Positions 6,795-7,213 of a DNA stretch of 7,213 nucleotides are shown piece by piece (position 1 is the first letter of the stretch; each line of letters starts with the position of its first letter). The stretch lies in NCBI GenBank assembly GCA_050260355.1, contig JBLNBZ010000030.1:1-7213 (forward strand), given 5' to 3'. This DNA is from CADEFX01 sp050260355 (GTDB taxonomy: Bacteria > Pseudomonadota > Alphaproteobacteria > Rhizobiales > Hyphomicrobiaceae). A program made the translations under genes and the position numbers. The notes below the pieces were generated by a model. It saw nothing but the letters and a program-made list of their open reading frames with translations, did not search any database and had not been told where the DNA came from.

Positions 6795-7089
6795 CGGGGC
6801 GACATTACGGCCCACACCCGCTTGGAGCACGTTCTGTTCAGATGGAGGCAGCTTTACCTTCCCCCGCGGGAGAGTGAGGCGGTGCATCTGAGCGATCGGA
6901 AAAAACGCTGGCGCGCGGGCCCGTATCAGTTTCGAGCTGCAGACAAAAGGCGGCCGCTACCGTCCGCCAGGGCCCCCCCACGGGCCCCGGACAGGGCCCT
7001 TTGCCGCCATCCCGGAATGGACTAAGAGGGCGTCAGGCCATTGCCACGCGCCAGACCGGGTCCACGCGCGCGGCCGGCGGGAGACTGGC
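6795..7089 (+). promoter_or_regulatory. Gene-free leader before the rimK-like gene, with GGGCCC boxes
   Basis: There is no convincing gene in these 295 bases. The palindromic hexamer GGGCCC occurs at 6917-6922, 6970-6975, 6982-6987 and 6994-6999. The last three are spaced exactly 12 bp apart, so either outer box can pair with the middle one through a 6-base loop, giving two mutually exclusive hairpins. The last stem is followed by TTT. GCCAG at 7050-7054 can also pair with CTGGC at 7085-7089, just before the ATG. This could be a terminator for the upstream genes or an attenuator-like leader, but low-complexity GC sequence is a plain alternative. Confidence 0.3.
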
Positions 7090-7213
7090 ATGAAGCTCAT
7101 CATGCTCGCGCGCAATCCCAGCCTTTACTCGCACCGGCGCATCGTCGAGGCGGCGCGCTCGCGCGGGCATGAGATCGACGTGGTCAATACGTTGCACGTG
7201 CACATGAAGATCA
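7090..7213 (+). CDS. RimK-type ATP-grasp protein, N-terminal part only
   Basis: An ATG at 7090 with GGGAG six bases upstream opens a frame that runs off the window after 41 codons. The sequence MKLIMLARNPSLYSHRRIVE followed by AARSRGHEIDVVNTLHVHMKI closely follows the N-terminus of RimK. In Escherichia coli that region reads MKIAILSRDGTLYSCKRL and continues with AAIQRGH. RimK adds glutamate residues to the C-terminus of ribosomal protein S6; relatives ligate other amino acids, such as in mycosporine or tetrahydromethanopterin-type chemistry. Only the N-terminal pre-ATP-grasp domain is visible, so ATP- and Mg-binding residues cannot be checked and the substrate is not settled. It lies 295 bp after the small membrane-protein gene and may have its own promoter. 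Confidence 0.75.
   Translation, partial: MKLIMLARNPSLYSHRRIVEAARSRGHEIDVVNTLHVHMKI

Noticed and set aside
6111..6887. 258-codon minus-strand open frame over the transporter end and the small gene
   Set aside because: It is antisense to two better supported genes and shows no recognisable motif.
6822..7025. 67-codon open frame from TTG in the rimK leader
   Set aside because: It starts at a rare codon, is rich in Arg and Pro, crosses the GGGCCC boxes and resembles no family.
1..7213. CRISPR array, tRNA or rRNA gene, insertion sequence, phage or toxin-antitoxin genes
   Set aside because: I saw no regularly spaced repeats, conserved RNA motifs, transposase or integrase signatures; the window looks like ordinary chromosomal genes.

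Overview
The window is GC-rich, densely coded DNA from a Gram-negative bacterium. The presence of CpaC and CpaD, the pilus proteins typical of Caulobacter and Rhizobiales, points to an alphaproteobacterium; nothing in the window fixes the genus. I saw no rRNA, tRNA, insertion sequence, integrase or CRISPR array.

Layout from left to right. (1) Bases 1-570, plus strand: the 3' part of a gene for a tandem NIPSNAP-domain protein, cut by the window edge. (2) Bases 589-4792, minus strand: a block of tight-adherence (Tad/Cpa) pilus genes, transcribed right to left in the order TadG-like von Willebrand factor A (vWA) protein, a 311-bp gene-free gap, cpaC (outer-membrane secretin) and cpaD (pilus assembly lipoprotein). 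cpaC and cpaD share an ATGA stop/start overlap. cpaD converges on the NIPSNAP gene, and an 18-bp gap plus a hairpin lie between them. (3) A short divergent intergenic region, about 4793-4952, with a plausible plus-strand promoter. (4) Bases 4953-6545, plus strand: a BT1/folate-biopterin-type major facilitator transporter. (5) Bases 6612-6794, plus strand: a 60-residue protein with a single membrane span. (6) A 295-bp gene-free leader with repeated GGGCCC boxes. (7) Bases 7090 to the window end, plus strand: the first 41 codons of a RimK-type ATP-grasp protein.

The minus-strand block encodes only envelope parts of a Tad pilus: the outer-membrane channel, its partner lipoprotein, and a membrane-anchored TadE/TadG-type protein with an intact metal-binding site. 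The prepilin (flp), prepilin peptidase (cpaA), cpaB, the ATPase genes cpaE/cpaF and the platform genes tadB/tadC are not here and must lie elsewhere if the pilus works. The plus-strand genes on the right look unrelated to the pilus. I did not find a clearly undescribed system. The points most worth checking are the split Tad locus, the Cys-rich insert in the TadG-like protein, the GGGCCC-box leader before the rimK-like gene, and the gap between tadG and cpaC.
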